From: CAVORB01 sp964395315
GTDB lineage: Bacteria > Pseudomonadota > Gammaproteobacteria > Chromatiales > Chromatiaceae
Assembly (NCBI GenBank): GCA_964395315.1
Contig: CAYNBI010000003.1
Span: forward strand, 21,834-85,833
Direction: 5' to 3'
Length of the DNA: 64,000 bases
This document shows, in pieces, positions 7,858 through 16,363 of the stretch; within the stretch, counting starts at the first letter, position 1, and each line of letters begins with the position of its first letter. The notes under the pieces are model-generated. The model saw nothing but the letters and a program-made list of their open reading frames with translations. It searched no databases and was not told the origin of the DNA. A program made the translations under genes and the position numbers.

Positions 7858-9524
7858 CGCAAATTCCCCTTCCCCTTCAACAGCGCTTCCGGATGGCGCT
7901 CCAGATAGTCCGCCATGCCACGAATGGAGCGCGCGGCGGCGGACAGCTCCCGCAGCAGCCGCCTGAGCTCGACATACAGCACAGAATCCTGCGACACGAC
8001 GCCCTCCGCCGCCTTCAGCGTGGACCGCGTCTGATGCAGGGCCGCGTTCAGCCCGGGGATCACGTCCTGGTCGATACCCTTGGCGGTCTCTCCGATCTGC
8101 TTCAACGCCGTCTGCAGCTCCGTGACCGAGCTTTGCAGCGCTTCCGAGGTGGTGATGGCCTTGGCGCCCTTGATGGTATCGCGCAGATCGTCGCCGATCT
8201 CCTCCAACGGCAGCCCCTGGAGCGTGTCCAGGAGCTGGCTCGCCTTGGTGGCTATGGCGTCCAGGGGCGCTGCCAAGGTTGGGATCACCCGATAGTCACC
8301 CTGCGTGGTGATGGTGGCCGGGGGCGCATCGGGATGCAGGTCGAGGTCGACGTAGAGCTGGCCAGTCAACAGGCTACCCGTCTTCAGCTGGCCGCGCAGC
8401 CCCTGCTCGACCAGGCGCGCAACCACGTCCTGCTTCGCGAGCACCTCGGGGTCGCCCACAACGCCGATGCGGTCGGGCTCGAACTCGATCAGCACCGGGA
8501 TGTAGAACTCGAACTCATCGACGTTGAACTTCAGCTGCACGTCCAGGACCTGCCCGATCTTGATACCGTGGAGCATCACCGGCGCGCCGACACTGAGCCC
8601 GCGCACCGACCCTTCGAAGTGCATCAGATAGCGCTGCTTATCCAGGTAGATCTTCTCGTGGGCCTCGTCGCGGCTGCCATAGAGCGGGAAGTACTGAGCA
8701 TTCGGTGCCGCCTCGCCACGCTCTTCAAGCGAGTCCGGGGTGTCGAACGCGACCCCCCCGATCAGCACTGAAAGAAGGGATTGGGTGTCAACCTGGATGC
8801 CCTCGGCAGTGAGTTGGAAATCCAGGCCGCTCGCGTTCCAGAACCGGGTGTTGGTAAGCACCAGACGATCGTTGGGCGCGCCAATGAAGACCTCTATGCT
8901 GACCGCCTGGCCATCGACGTCCAACTCGTAGCCAACCACCTGCCCGACTTGGATGCTGCGATAGTACACGGGTGAGCCGACGTTGAGCGAACCCAGGCTC
9001 TGGGAGCGCAGGACGAACTTCTTTCCGGGCTCGGAGGTGGTAAACAGGGGTGGATCTTCCAGGCCGACGAACTGGCGTCGCGGTCTTCCTTCGGTCACGG
9101 GGTCGATGGCGATATAGGCCCCGGAGAGCAGGGTTTCGAGACCGGAAACCCGGCTCGCGGTCACCCGTGGCCGCTCGACCCAGAAGCGGGTGCCGTCGGT
9201 CAGGTAGGTCTCGGCCCCGAGAACCAGCTCAGCCGTGACCAGGACGCTCTGCAGATCCTTGCCCACCATGATCTCGGTGACCGAGCCGATCTCCACATCC
9301 TTGAACCTGACCTTGGTCTTCCCCGCCTGCAGGCCCGCCGCCGTCTTGAATTGAATCTGGACGGTCGGGCCCCTTTCGGAATAGGTCTTATAGGCCAGCC
9401 AGCCGCCGATCAGCAGGGCAACGAGGGGAATCAGCCAGACGATGGATAGCCGGCTCTTGGTTGCAACCAGCGCCTCCGGAAGGGCGTCAGAGGGCGGCGC
9501 GTCAGGGCCGTTCGTCTCTGTCAT
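7854..9524 (-). CDS. pqiB: PqiB, MCE-domain intermembrane transport protein
   Basis: The 556-residue protein is close in length to E. coli PqiB (546). A cytoplasmic N-terminus precedes one transmembrane helix (WLIPLVALLIGGWLAYKTY, about 29-48). Three MCE/MlaD repeats follow, beginning near GPTVQIQFKTAAGLQAGKT, FVLRSQSLGSLNVGSPV and MHFEGSVRGLSVGAPVML. A helical C-terminal region from about residue 410 would form the needle in the hexamer. In E. coli, PqiB hexamers form a periplasm-spanning lipid conduit. Its start lies inside pqiA (23-nt overlap) and its stop overlaps the pqiC start, so all three genes appear translationally coupled. Confidence 0.93.
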   Translation of the reverse strand: MTETNGPDAPPSDALPEALVATKSRLSIVWLIPLVALLIGGWLAYKTYSERGPTVQIQFKTAAGLQAGKTKVRFKDVEIGSVTEIMVGKDLQSVLVTAELVLGAETYLTDGTRFWVERPRVTASRVSGLETLLSGAYIAIDPVTEGRPRRQFVGLEDPPLFTTSEPGKKFVLRSQSLGSLNVGSPVYYRSIQVGQVVGYELDVDGQAVSIEVFIGAPNDRLVLTNTRFWNASGLDFQLTAEGIQVDTQSLLSVLIGGVAFDTPDSLEERGEAAPNAQYFPLYGSRDEAHEKIYLDKQRYLMHFEGSVRGLSVGAPVMLHGIKIGQVLDVQLKFNVDEFEFYIPVLIEFEPDRIGVVGDPEVLAKQDVVARLVEQGLRGQLKTGSLLTGQLYVDLDLHPDAPPATITTQGDYRVIPTLAAPLDAIATKASQLLDTLQGLPLEEIGDDLRDTIKGAKAITTSEALQSSVTELQTALKQIGETAKGIDQDVIPGLNAALHQTRSTLKAAEGVVSQDSVLYVELRRLLRELSAAARSIRGMADYLERHPEALLKGKGNLR

Positions 9525-10761
9525 GGTCTCGCTCCCAAACGTCCCACATCAACCGCGGATCGAAGCTCATGGCGGCGAACATCGTGAGCACCACCACCGC
9601 CGCGAAGAAGACCGCGCCCGCCTCGGCCTCGATAGTGGCCAGATTGCCCAGATGCACCAGGGCCACCAGGATAGTTACTACGTAGATATCCACCATGGAC
9701 CAGCGCCCCACGGCCTCGGTGATCCGATAGAGGCGGGTGCGATCCCGCGGCCGCCAAGCCGACCGCAGTTGCACCGAGATCAGCAGGAACACCAGAATCA
9801 CCAGCTTGAGCAAGGGCACCAAGACGCTGGCGACGAACACCACGAGTGCTAACGGCCACATGCCGTGGCCAAGGAGGAAGATTACGCCGCTGATGATGGT
9901 ATCCGACTGGACCTGCCCGAGAGAAGTCACGCTCATGATCGGCAGCAGATTGGCCGGGATGTAGCAGATCACGGCGGCGATCACCAGCGCCCAGGTACGC
10001 TGCAGGCTGGCTGGCTTGCGGTGGTGCAGCACCTCGCCGCACCGGGGACAGTGGCGATGACCATGATCGAGCCGGGCGGCCTGCTCGGGGATCACCAGCT
10101 CACAGACGTGACAGGAGAGAACGCCCTCCCCCGCTCGCGGTGGCCGGCGCACCCCGTCGGGTACGGGCACCCGGGACCAGACGATATCCGGATCCAGGGC
10201 AGCCTGCGCCGCCGCGAGGACGAAGATGAGCGCCCCGAAAGCGAACAGCGACGTACCTGGGATGATGGTCGCCATGTCCGAGAGCTTCACTACCGAGACC
10301 AGGATTCCAAGCATGAACACATCCATCATGCCCCACGGCGTCAGGGTCTCCACGTAGCGGAACAGGGTCGGAAAGCCCCGTGGCAGCCGGTTCAACCTGA
10401 TCGGGATCAGTACGATCAGCAGCAGCGCGAGCTGTATCCCCGGTGCCAGTATGCTGGTGAAAAACACGACGGCGGCCAGCTCCCACATGCCCTGACCGTA
10501 GAGGTCCTTGACCCCGGTGAAGAGGGTTGTCTCGGTGGTTTGCCCCTGCATCTGAAAGGACAGGAACGGAAAGCTGTTGGCCACGATGAAGAGGACGATA
10601 CCCGCCAGGGTCAGCGCCAGGGTGCGGTCGAGGCTATCCGGCCGATTCCGGTGCAGGGTGTGCCCGCAGCGCGCACAGCGGGCCGCGCCGCCCACCGGCA
10701 GCGGCGGGTTGCGCTGCAGCAGGTCACATTCCTGGCATTGGGTCAGTGCGTCCCGAGGCAT
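9502..10761 (-). CDS. pqiA: PqiA, integral membrane subunit of the Pqi system
   Basis: PqiA-type proteins are two homologous halves, each with a small zinc-ribbon-like segment and about four transmembrane helices. Both are present here: the first ribbon CQECDLLQR...CARCGHTL, the second CHVCELVIP...CPRCGEVL, each followed by matching hydrophobic blocks (IVANSFPFLSFQMQG, YIPANLLPIMSVTSLG). I prefer the ATG at 10761, which lies just before the first Cys pair; a GTG at 10785 would add eight residues and neither start has a clear ribosome binding site. The gene is 48 nt downstream of the terC stop and overlaps pqiB by 23 nt. It probably feeds lipids to or from the PqiB tube. Confidence 0.92.
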   Translation of the reverse strand: MPRDALTQCQECDLLQRNPPLPVGGAARCARCGHTLHRNRPDSLDRTLALTLAGIVLFIVANSFPFLSFQMQGQTTETTLFTGVKDLYGQGMWELAAVVFFTSILAPGIQLALLLIVLIPIRLNRLPRGFPTLFRYVETLTPWGMMDVFMLGILVSVVKLSDMATIIPGTSLFAFGALIFVLAAAQAALDPDIVWSRVPVPDGVRRPPRAGEGVLSCHVCELVIPEQAARLDHGHRHCPRCGEVLHHRKPASLQRTWALVIAAVICYIPANLLPIMSVTSLGQVQSDTIISGVIFLLGHGMWPLALVVFVASVLVPLLKLVILVFLLISVQLRSAWRPRDRTRLYRITEAVGRWSMVDIYVVTILVALVHLGNLATIEAEAGAVFFAAVVVLTMFAAMSFDPRLMWDVWERDHDRDERP

Positions 10762-10809
10762 GGATCGACTGAGAACGAGGCCCACCGGAAAACGGCTCGG
10801 CCCCTCTCG

Positions 10810-11574
10810 TCAGGCCTGATCTTCGACACTGGCGGGCTGCTGCTTGTGCAGATGCACCGGCTTGCCGCGCTTCTTGCGGGTGTAGATGTTGAGCATCTCC
10901 ACCGCCACCGAGAAGGCCATCGCGAAATAGATGTAGCCCTTGGGGATATGCAGGTCCAGCCCCTCTCCGATCAGGGCCACGCCGACCAGGATGAGAAAGC
11001 TCAGGGCCAGCATCTTGACGCTGGGGTGGTTGTCGACGAACTCTCCGATGGACTTGGCGGCCAGCATCATGACGCCCACCGCGATGACGATGGCGATCAC
11101 CATCACCGGGACGTCCCGCGCCATCCCCACGGCGGTGATGACCGAATCGAGGGAGAAAACGATGTCGATGACCGCGATCTGCCCCAACACCATGGCGTAG
11201 CTGGAGGCGACCTTGGGTTCCGCCTCCTCCTCTTCCGGCCCCTCGAGGCTATCCCAGATCTCCTGCGTGCTTTTCCACAGCAGGAACAGTCCGCCCGCAA
11301 TCATGATCAGGTCCCTCCCCGAGATCTCGTACTGGAGCACCGAGAACAGCGGGCTGGTCAGCCGCATCATCCACGCCAGTGACAACAGCAGCAGGATGCG
11401 CGTGATCATCGCCAGGGCTAGCCCTTGGACACGGGCCCGGTTGCGCTGTTCCGGCGGCAGCCGACCGACGACGATGGAAATGAAGATGATGTTGTCGATC
11501 CCGAGCACGATCTCCAGGGCGGTCAGGGTGACCAGGGCGAGCCAGGCCTCAGGGCTGAAAATCCATTCGAACAT
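10810..11574 (-). CDS. TerC-family integral membrane protein
   Basis: The 254-residue protein has about seven hydrophobic segments and the TerC hallmarks EIVLGIDNIIFISIV in the first helix and a matching VFSLDSVITAVGM in the second half; the paired acidic residues are presumed metal ligands. TerC relatives are linked to Mn export, metalation of secreted enzymes and tellurite resistance; which applies here cannot be read from sequence. It resembles the TerC-only E. coli YgdQ type, with no CBS or CorC domain fused. It lies 31 nt after the solute-binding gene and 48 nt before pqiA on the same strand, so cotranscription is likely. Confidence 0.88.
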   Translation of the reverse strand: MFEWIFSPEAWLALVTLTALEIVLGIDNIIFISIVVGRLPPEQRNRARVQGLALAMITRILLLLSLAWMMRLTSPLFSVLQYEISGRDLIMIAGGLFLLWKSTQEIWDSLEGPEEEEAEPKVASSYAMVLGQIAVIDIVFSLDSVITAVGMARDVPVMVIAIVIAVGVMMLAAKSIGEFVDNHPSVKMLALSFLILVGVALIGEGLDLHIPKGYIYFAMAFSVAVEMLNIYTRKKRGKPVHLHKQQPASVEDQA

Positions 11575-11604
11575 GATTATCCCCCTCGCTCGGCTTGCGT
11601 CGGT

Positions 11605-12462
11605 TCAATCGCTGAAACCGAACAAAAAGAAGACGGCACCGAGGAGCTCGGTCGGAGCCGCGTCCGCGCCGAACCAGCGGGCGAAGATGCGCTCGATCTC
11701 ACCCGTGCGGTAGATCTGCGCCAGGCCACGATTCACCACCAAGCGAAAATCCGCCTGGTTGCGCGGCATCGCGAGGGCGTAGGGGTCGATGGAGAACTCC
11801 GCGTCCAGGATGGAGAAGCGCTCCGGTTCCCCGGCGGCGGCGACCTGACCGATGAGCACCAGGCGGTCCCCAGCCAGGGCGTGGATCGCCCCGGCTTCCA
11901 GCTGCTCCCGGCCGTCCTTCGCGTCCCTGATCGGCACCAGTTCCGCATTGATCAGGCGCTCCCCTAAGGTGGCGCGCAGGCGTGTTTCCGTTGTCGTTTG
12001 CGGAATCACGCCAAGCTTCTTGCCCGCCAGGTCCGGCAGGGCCTTGAGTCCCGAATCCGACGACACGAGGATACCACCCGATTCCACGAAGACGATGTTG
12101 CTGAAGTCCACCACGCGCTGACGCTGCAGATTGATGGTGGTGGTACCGCAGTCCAGATCGGCCTCGCCGTTCGTGACCGCAGCCAGACGGCGCGGGGTAT
12201 TTCCCTCCAGCCACCGAAGATCGAGCCTCTCGAGTCCCAGATCGCGCTGCATACCTGCCGCGATACGCCGGCAGAGATCCACCGAATAGCCATCGGGCTC
12301 GCCATCCTCGCCCCGGAACGAGATCGGGTACGAATTCGGCGCGAAGGCGATGGTCAGGCTCATGGTCGCCTTGATGCGGTCCAACATCTCCAGCGCCACG
12401 GCGGTCTGGAACGGTAGGTTCAGAACAACGAGGGCGATCAGTAGACGCGAGACGAATTGCAT
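11605..12462 (-). CDS. Periplasmic solute-binding protein (SBP family 3, amino-acid type)
   Basis: The 285-residue protein has a Sec signal peptide (LLIALVVLNLPFQTAVA) followed by a bilobed SBP_bac_3 domain. Conserved segments are GYSVDLCRRIAAGM, LDLRWLEGNTPRRLAAVTNGEADLDCG, RVVDFSNIVF and DLAGKKLGVIPQTT. The family binds amino acids or similar small solutes for ABC transporters, or acts as a free sensor. No permease or ATPase gene adjoins, so it is an orphan binding protein or works with a distant transporter. The C-terminal residues (TELLGAVFFLFGFSD) are unusually hydrophobic for a soluble periplasmic protein and could tether it; that is speculative. Confidence 0.82.
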   Translation of the reverse strand: MQFVSRLLIALVVLNLPFQTAVALEMLDRIKATMSLTIAFAPNSYPISFRGEDGEPDGYSVDLCRRIAAGMQRDLGLERLDLRWLEGNTPRRLAAVTNGEADLDCGTTTINLQRQRVVDFSNIVFVESGGILVSSDSGLKALPDLAGKKLGVIPQTTTETRLRATLGERLINAELVPIRDAKDGREQLEAGAIHALAGDRLVLIGQVAAAGEPERFSILDAEFSIDPYALAMPRNQADFRLVVNRGLAQIYRTGEIERIFARWFGADAAPTELLGAVFFLFGFSD

Positions 12463-12591
12463 GGACGGGTCCTGAGTTGAAAGTCGGGACAGTGCACGGT
12501 GCGGAAACCGGGACCGATCGCCGACATTCTACTCGCCAAATGCGGGGGCCGCCCATCGGGTGGGTCGGCCTGGGGGAATATGAGCTCCCCG

Positions 12592-12894
12592 TCAGAAAAC
12601 CCAGGCGATGAGAAGCGTGAGGACGAGAAAGAAACCGAAAAAGCTCCCGAGCATGAACTGGATCTCGCCAAACACCCCGTCCCCGGCCACGAGCGCGAAC
12701 AGGACGAACAGCGCCACGGTCACGCCGAAGCCCCAGACGGCGGCCTCCCTCAGGCCCACGCCCGGGGCGAAGGCAACTGCCATCTCCTGCAACAGCGGAC
12801 CTCCGGCAAGGAACAGGACGGCGAGAAGCACCGCCGCCACCGCCAGGACGATGGCGAAAATCTTGAGATCGCCGCGGGCGCCCGACTCAGGCAT
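12592..12894 (-). CDS. Small membrane protein with three predicted helices, paired with PH-domain protein
   Basis: The 100-residue protein starts at ATG 12894 inside the end of the PH-domain gene (8-nt overlap), so it is translationally coupled to it. After a short polar N-terminus (MPESGARGDLK) come three hydrophobic helices: IFAIVLAVAAVLLAVLFLAG, AAVWGFGVTVALFVLFALVA and MLGSFFGFFLVLTLLIAWVF. I do not recognise a named family. Its tight coupling to a bacterial-PH membrane protein suggests a two-protein membrane complex. Confidence 0.72.
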   Translation of the reverse strand: MPESGARGDLKIFAIVLAVAAVLLAVLFLAGGPLLQEMAVAFAPGVGLREAAVWGFGVTVALFVLFALVAGDGVFGEIQFMLGSFFGFFLVLTLLIAWVF

Positions 12895-13375
12895 CCGCCT
12901 TACCTTGCCCCTTGATGTGATCGCGGATCGCGTCGGGGTCGGGCAGCCCCCGCACCACGAGCTCCGGCGCGTCGCCGGAGGTGAAGATGGTGACGTCGCC
13001 CGCATTCATCATCCGCTGCATCAGGCTCTGGTTGATCCTGACCGTCCGCACCGAGCCCATGCTGATCTCCACGTACTGCTTGTTCAGCAGGCCATGGGTC
13101 CAGATCAGCTCGTCCTCCTTGATCTTCAGACTGTCGACCTTGGTGGAGACCCACCAGGACAGAAGGCGGAAGAAGCCGATCACCGCCAGCACGATGCCGA
13201 CGATGCCGAAGACACGGCCATCCACCGCCTCCACCGGGACACCCAGCATGCCGCCGATGTGACCGCCCGCGATCGCGATCAGGATGCCGAGCAGGACCAA
13301 GACGACCATCACCACGGTTCCGACCGGATTCATGCGGACCATCGACGGGCTGGCTTCGTAGAGGACGTTCGACAT
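12887..13375 (-). CDS. Membrane protein with bacterial PH (bPH2/YdbT-like) domain
   Basis: The 162-residue protein has two hydrophobic segments (TVVMVVLVLLGILIAIAGG; FGIVGIVLAVIGFFRLLSWW) followed by a soluble part with the bacterial PH pattern: an EDELIWTHGLLNKQYVEISMGSVRTVRINQ-like core, split here as WTHGLLNKQYVEI and SMGSVRTVRIN. Function of this family is largely unknown; PH-like folds often mediate membrane or protein contacts. It is first in a two-gene operon with the small membrane protein and is divergent from the Cache-AlbA_2 gene. A 14-bp palindrome lies 13 bp upstream of its ATG. Confidence 0.8.
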   Translation of the reverse strand: MSNVLYEASPSMVRMNPVGTVVMVVLVLLGILIAIAGGHIGGMLGVPVEAVDGRVFGIVGIVLAVIGFFRLLSWWVSTKVDSLKIKEDELIWTHGLLNKQYVEISMGSVRTVRINQSLMQRMMNAGDVTIFTSGDAPELVVRGLPDPDAIRDHIKGQGKADA

Positions 13376-13387
13376 CGGGCAACCCCA

Positions 13388-13401
13388 ACAACAGCTGTTG
13401 T
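13388..13401 (-). promoter_or_regulatory. 14-bp perfect palindrome in divergent promoter region
   Basis: ACAACAGCTGTTGT is self-complementary and lies 13 bp before the PH-domain gene ATG, in the gap shared with the divergent Cache-AlbA_2 gene. It is a candidate operator. It does not fit the LexA consensus. Confidence 0.4.
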
Positions 13402-13508
13402 CAACTTTCTGAAATATATGGAAATTTCCCTGCCCTTGCGGAGGGAAAGACGATGGATGTTACCAATTGTGGCGCCCGCTTGAAACCCTCGTCCCGAGCG
13501 GTCCCGGT

Positions 13509-13514
13509 TATAAT
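13509..13514 (+). promoter_or_regulatory. Perfect -10 box just upstream of the Cache-AlbA_2 gene
   Basis: TATAAT ends 8 nt before the ATG at 13523. If used, transcription would start at or within a base or two of the start codon, giving a leaderless message. A TTGAAA at 13480-13485 is 23 nt upstream, too far for a normal -35 spacing. Confidence 0.45.
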
Positions 13515-13522
13515 CCGCGGCC

Positions 13523-15130
13523 ATGAGCCCCTCTCAACTCTTGCGCGCCTCTAGCGGGCACATCCGTTTGCGCCTGTTCCGCGACCTCGTGCTTCTGGTC
13601 CTGTTCACCGTCGGGGTGCTGGCGACCGTCAGCTGGCTGCTGATCACGGAGCTCAAGGAGACGGTAGCCGAATCCAAGATCACGAGCTTCACCGCCCTGG
13701 TGCGGGACGAGGTGACCAACCTGCTGGTGCCCGTCGAACGTCAGCTGCTGATCGTCAGGGACGGGCTGCGCAACGCGGGCCTGACGCCCGCAGACCGGCG
13801 ACCGCTGGACCTGCTCATGGCCCCGGTGATGGGGCACCTGGACCAGATCTCCGGCACCGCCTACGCCGACAGTTCCGGTTCCGAGCACTTCCTGGTCCGC
13901 GATGGAGACGCCTGGCTGACGCGGACACGCGCCGCCGGTGACGACGGCGAGGCCACCTGGGCACAGTGGACCACCTCCGGGCATGACACCACCTCCCGCG
14001 AGGGCACGCTGGACTACGACCCGCGTCGGCGCCCCTGGTTTCAGGCCGCGAATCCCGCCGATCCGAGCCCGGTCTGGACCGGACCGTACGTCTTCCACTC
14101 CTTGAAGGTGCCTGGAATGACAGCCGCCGTCGCCTGGGAAGAAGGGAACCGGAAGCACGTGCTGGCCATGGACGTGGGTCTGGCGCGCATTGTCGAGACG
14201 GTCGAGACGATGCCGCTGGATCACGGCGGATTAGGATTCCTGTTCAGGGGCGACGGCGGGATCTTTATCCCCGGGGGTGACGAGGAGGCGAAGGACCCGC
14301 ACCAGGGCGATCGTTTTTTCTCCGCCGAGGAGAGCCTCGGCGGCCCCTTGCACTTCGATGCCGTGGCCGCCTGGCGAGCCGGGGGGCGCGCCGCCGATCG
14401 CCTGTTCCGCTTCACCAGCGGCGGCAGGGATTGGTGGGGCGGTTTCCTGCCGCTCTCGGACGCGGCCGACACGGCGTGGGTCGGGGTGGTCCTGCCCCAT
14501 TCCGAGACCTTCGGCATCATCCAGAGCCGCTGGCACGTCCTGGCCTCGGCGGCGCTGACGATCGTCGCCGCCGGCGTCGGGCTGGTCCTGTTGCTCATGG
14601 GGAAGTACAGCCGTCAGCTGCGTGACCTGCCCAAGCTCTCCATCGACCGGCGCGACGCCGAGCGGGACCTCTACGACCTGATCGGCAGCGGGGAGGACGC
14701 CCACCTCGAATTCAAATCCACGATGCGCACCAATCTGCACACTGGAAAACCCGGGAAGGAGATCGAGCTCGCCTGGCTGAAAGGGGTATGCGCGTTTCTC
14801 AACACCGAGGGCGGCATCCTGCTCATGGGGGTGGCGGACGACGGGACCGTCGTCGGCATGGAGGCAGACGCCTTCGACAACGAGGACAAGTGCCGGCTGC
14901 ACTTCAAGAATCTGCTCAACCAGCATCTGGGAGCGGAATACGCGCGCTTCGTGCGCTTCGAGCTTTACCAGTTGGAGGGCAAGACCGTCGGCGCCGTCGA
15001 GTGCGAGCGCGCCCATTCGCCCGCCTTTCTGCGCCACAACAACAATGAGTCCTTCTTCATCCGCAGTGGGCCATCCAATATCGAACTCAGCCTGAGCAAA
15101 GCCCTTAAGTACATCCGCAGCCGCTTCTGA
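13523..15130 (+). CDS. Transmembrane Cache sensor fused to Schlafen-type AlbA_2 domain
   Basis: The 535-residue protein has a transmembrane helix at about 21-43, a large periplasmic region (about 44-337), a second helix at about 338-360 and a cytoplasmic C-terminus. The periplasmic part carries the dCache signature YDPRRRPWFQAA (165-176), so it probably senses a small extracellular ligand. The cytoplasmic part (about 385-512) is an AlbA_2 domain of the Schlafen group: HLEFKST, then CAFLNTEGGILLMGVADDG. AlbA_2 domains are nucleic-acid-associated, and in Schlafen relatives nuclease-active. Usual outputs (HAMP, histidine kinase, GGDEF, methyl-accepting) are absent. The gene is divergent from the PH-domain operon and converges on cca. 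Domain calls are by eye; the output activity is unknown. Confidence 0.82.
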   Translation: MSPSQLLRASSGHIRLRLFRDLVLLVLFTVGVLATVSWLLITELKETVAESKITSFTALVRDEVTNLLVPVERQLLIVRDGLRNAGLTPADRRPLDLLMAPVMGHLDQISGTAYADSSGSEHFLVRDGDAWLTRTRAAGDDGEATWAQWTTSGHDTTSREGTLDYDPRRRPWFQAANPADPSPVWTGPYVFHSLKVPGMTAAVAWEEGNRKHVLAMDVGLARIVETVETMPLDHGGLGFLFRGDGGIFIPGGDEEAKDPHQGDRFFSAEESLGGPLHFDAVAAWRAGGRAADRLFRFTSGGRDWWGGFLPLSDAADTAWVGVVLPHSETFGIIQSRWHVLASAALTIVAAGVGLVLLLMGKYSRQLRDLPKLSIDRRDAERDLYDLIGSGEDAHLEFKSTMRTNLHTGKPGKEIELAWLKGVCAFLNTEGGILLMGVADDGTVVGMEADAFDNEDKCRLHFKNLLNQHLGAEYARFVRFELYQLEGKTVGAVECERAHSPAFLRHNNNESFFIRSGPSNIELSLSKALKYIRSRF

Positions 15131-15148
15131 CGCCGCCGTTGCTTGCGC

Positions 15149-16363
15149 TCAATCCGTCGCCCGGATCGCGGCGATGCGCGCCTCGCGGATGCGCTTCGGG
15201 ATCTTCGCCGGATCATCCTCCCCGCTGGCGATCACGCCGGCATCCACCGCGCGAACGGCGGCGAGCAACCGGCGCAAGCGCTGCCCCTGCGGGTAATGGC
15301 GCTCCTCGTAACCCGCCCGGCCGCGAAAGTCCGCCTCGCAGGAGGTGATCATCTGCTCGAAGCGCTCCGGCCGGCGTATCGCGTCCGCCCCCTCGAGCAT
15401 CTCCAGAATCGTCGCCGGCCTGAGCTCGTCCACCTTGTGCGCCAGACCATGGTAGCGGGCCACGATCCGCGCCAGTTCGCAGTAACGGCGCGGCGCCTTG
15501 AGGCGGGCGCAGACATCCTCGATCAGCTCGACGCTGCGCTGCTCGTGCCCCTTGTGGCTCGGCAGGATCTCGGTCGGGGTCGTGCCTTTTCCTAAATCGT
15601 GGGTCAGGGCCGCGAAACGCACCGCCGGGTCCGCAGAGAGACGGGCAGCCATGTCGACCACCATCATGGTGTGAACGCCGGTATCGATCTCCGGATGCCA
15701 TTTCGCGGGCTGGGGTATGCCGTACAGGCGTGACACTTCCGGCAGCAGCCGCTCGAGCGCGCCGCATGCCCGCATGACTTCGAAAAAGCGCGAGGGCCGG
15801 GCCTCGCCGAGGGCCTTTGCGAGTTCCTGCCAAACCCGCTCCGGCACCAGGGCGTCGACCTCGCCGGCGTCCGTCATGCTGCGCATCAGCTCCATCGTTT
15901 CCTCGGCCACGGTGAAACCGAAATCCGCGTAGCGGGCCGCGAAGCGAGCGACCCGCAGGATGCGCACGGGATCCTCGGCGAAGGCGGCGGAGATGTGCCG
16001 CAACACCCTGTTTTGCAGGTCGGCACGCCCGCCGTAGTAATCGATCAGCTCGCCGTCCTCGTCCTCGGCCAGGGCGTTGATGGTGAGGTCACGCCGGCGC
16101 AGATCCTGCTCCAGCGTGACCGTGGGATCGGCGTGGACCACGAAGCCGTGATAACCGGGAGCCGTCTTGCGCTCGGTGCGCGCCAGTGCGTACTCCTCCT
16201 TCGTCTCCGGATGCAGGAAAACCGGGAAGTCCTTGCCTACCTGCTGATAGCCCAGGGAAATCAGGTCCTGCGGCGTCGCGCCCACGACGACAAAGTCACG
16301 CTCCGCCACCGGGCGGCCGAGCAGGCGGTCCCTGACCGCGCCACCGACGAGATAGGCCTTCAT
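15149..16363 (-). CDS. cca: CCA-adding tRNA nucleotidyltransferase with HD domain
   Basis: The 404-residue protein opens with the nucleotidyltransferase signature YLVGGAVRDRLLGRPVAERD, including the paired acidic metal ligands in ERDF. RRRDLTINALA and EDPVRILRVARFAARY follow, typical of bacterial CCA enzymes. The C-terminal third has an HD phosphohydrolase domain (ALTHDLGKG, with HKGHEQRS), as in E. coli Cca, which also has phosphatase and 2',3'-cyclic phosphodiesterase activity. It adds or repairs the 3' CCA end of tRNAs. The ATG at 16363 overlaps the stop of the DUF4126 gene by one base, so the two are coupled; an in-frame TTG one codon upstream is less likely. Confidence 0.95.
   Translation of the reverse strand: MKAYLVGGAVRDRLLGRPVAERDFVVVGATPQDLISLGYQQVGKDFPVFLHPETKEEYALARTERKTAPGYHGFVVHADPTVTLEQDLRRRDLTINALAEDEDGELIDYYGGRADLQNRVLRHISAAFAEDPVRILRVARFAARYADFGFTVAEETMELMRSMTDAGEVDALVPERVWQELAKALGEARPSRFFEVMRACGALERLLPEVSRLYGIPQPAKWHPEIDTGVHTMMVVDMAARLSADPAVRFAALTHDLGKGTTPTEILPSHKGHEQRSVELIEDVCARLKAPRRYCELARIVARYHGLAHKVDELRPATILEMLEGADAIRRPERFEQMITSCEADFRGRAGYEERHYPQGQRLRRLLAAVRAVDAGVIASGEDDPAKIPKRIREARIAAIRATD

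Noticed and set aside
13388..13401. LexA box upstream of the PH-domain gene
   Set aside because: The palindrome lacks the CTG-N10-CAG spacing of a gammaproteobacterial LexA site.
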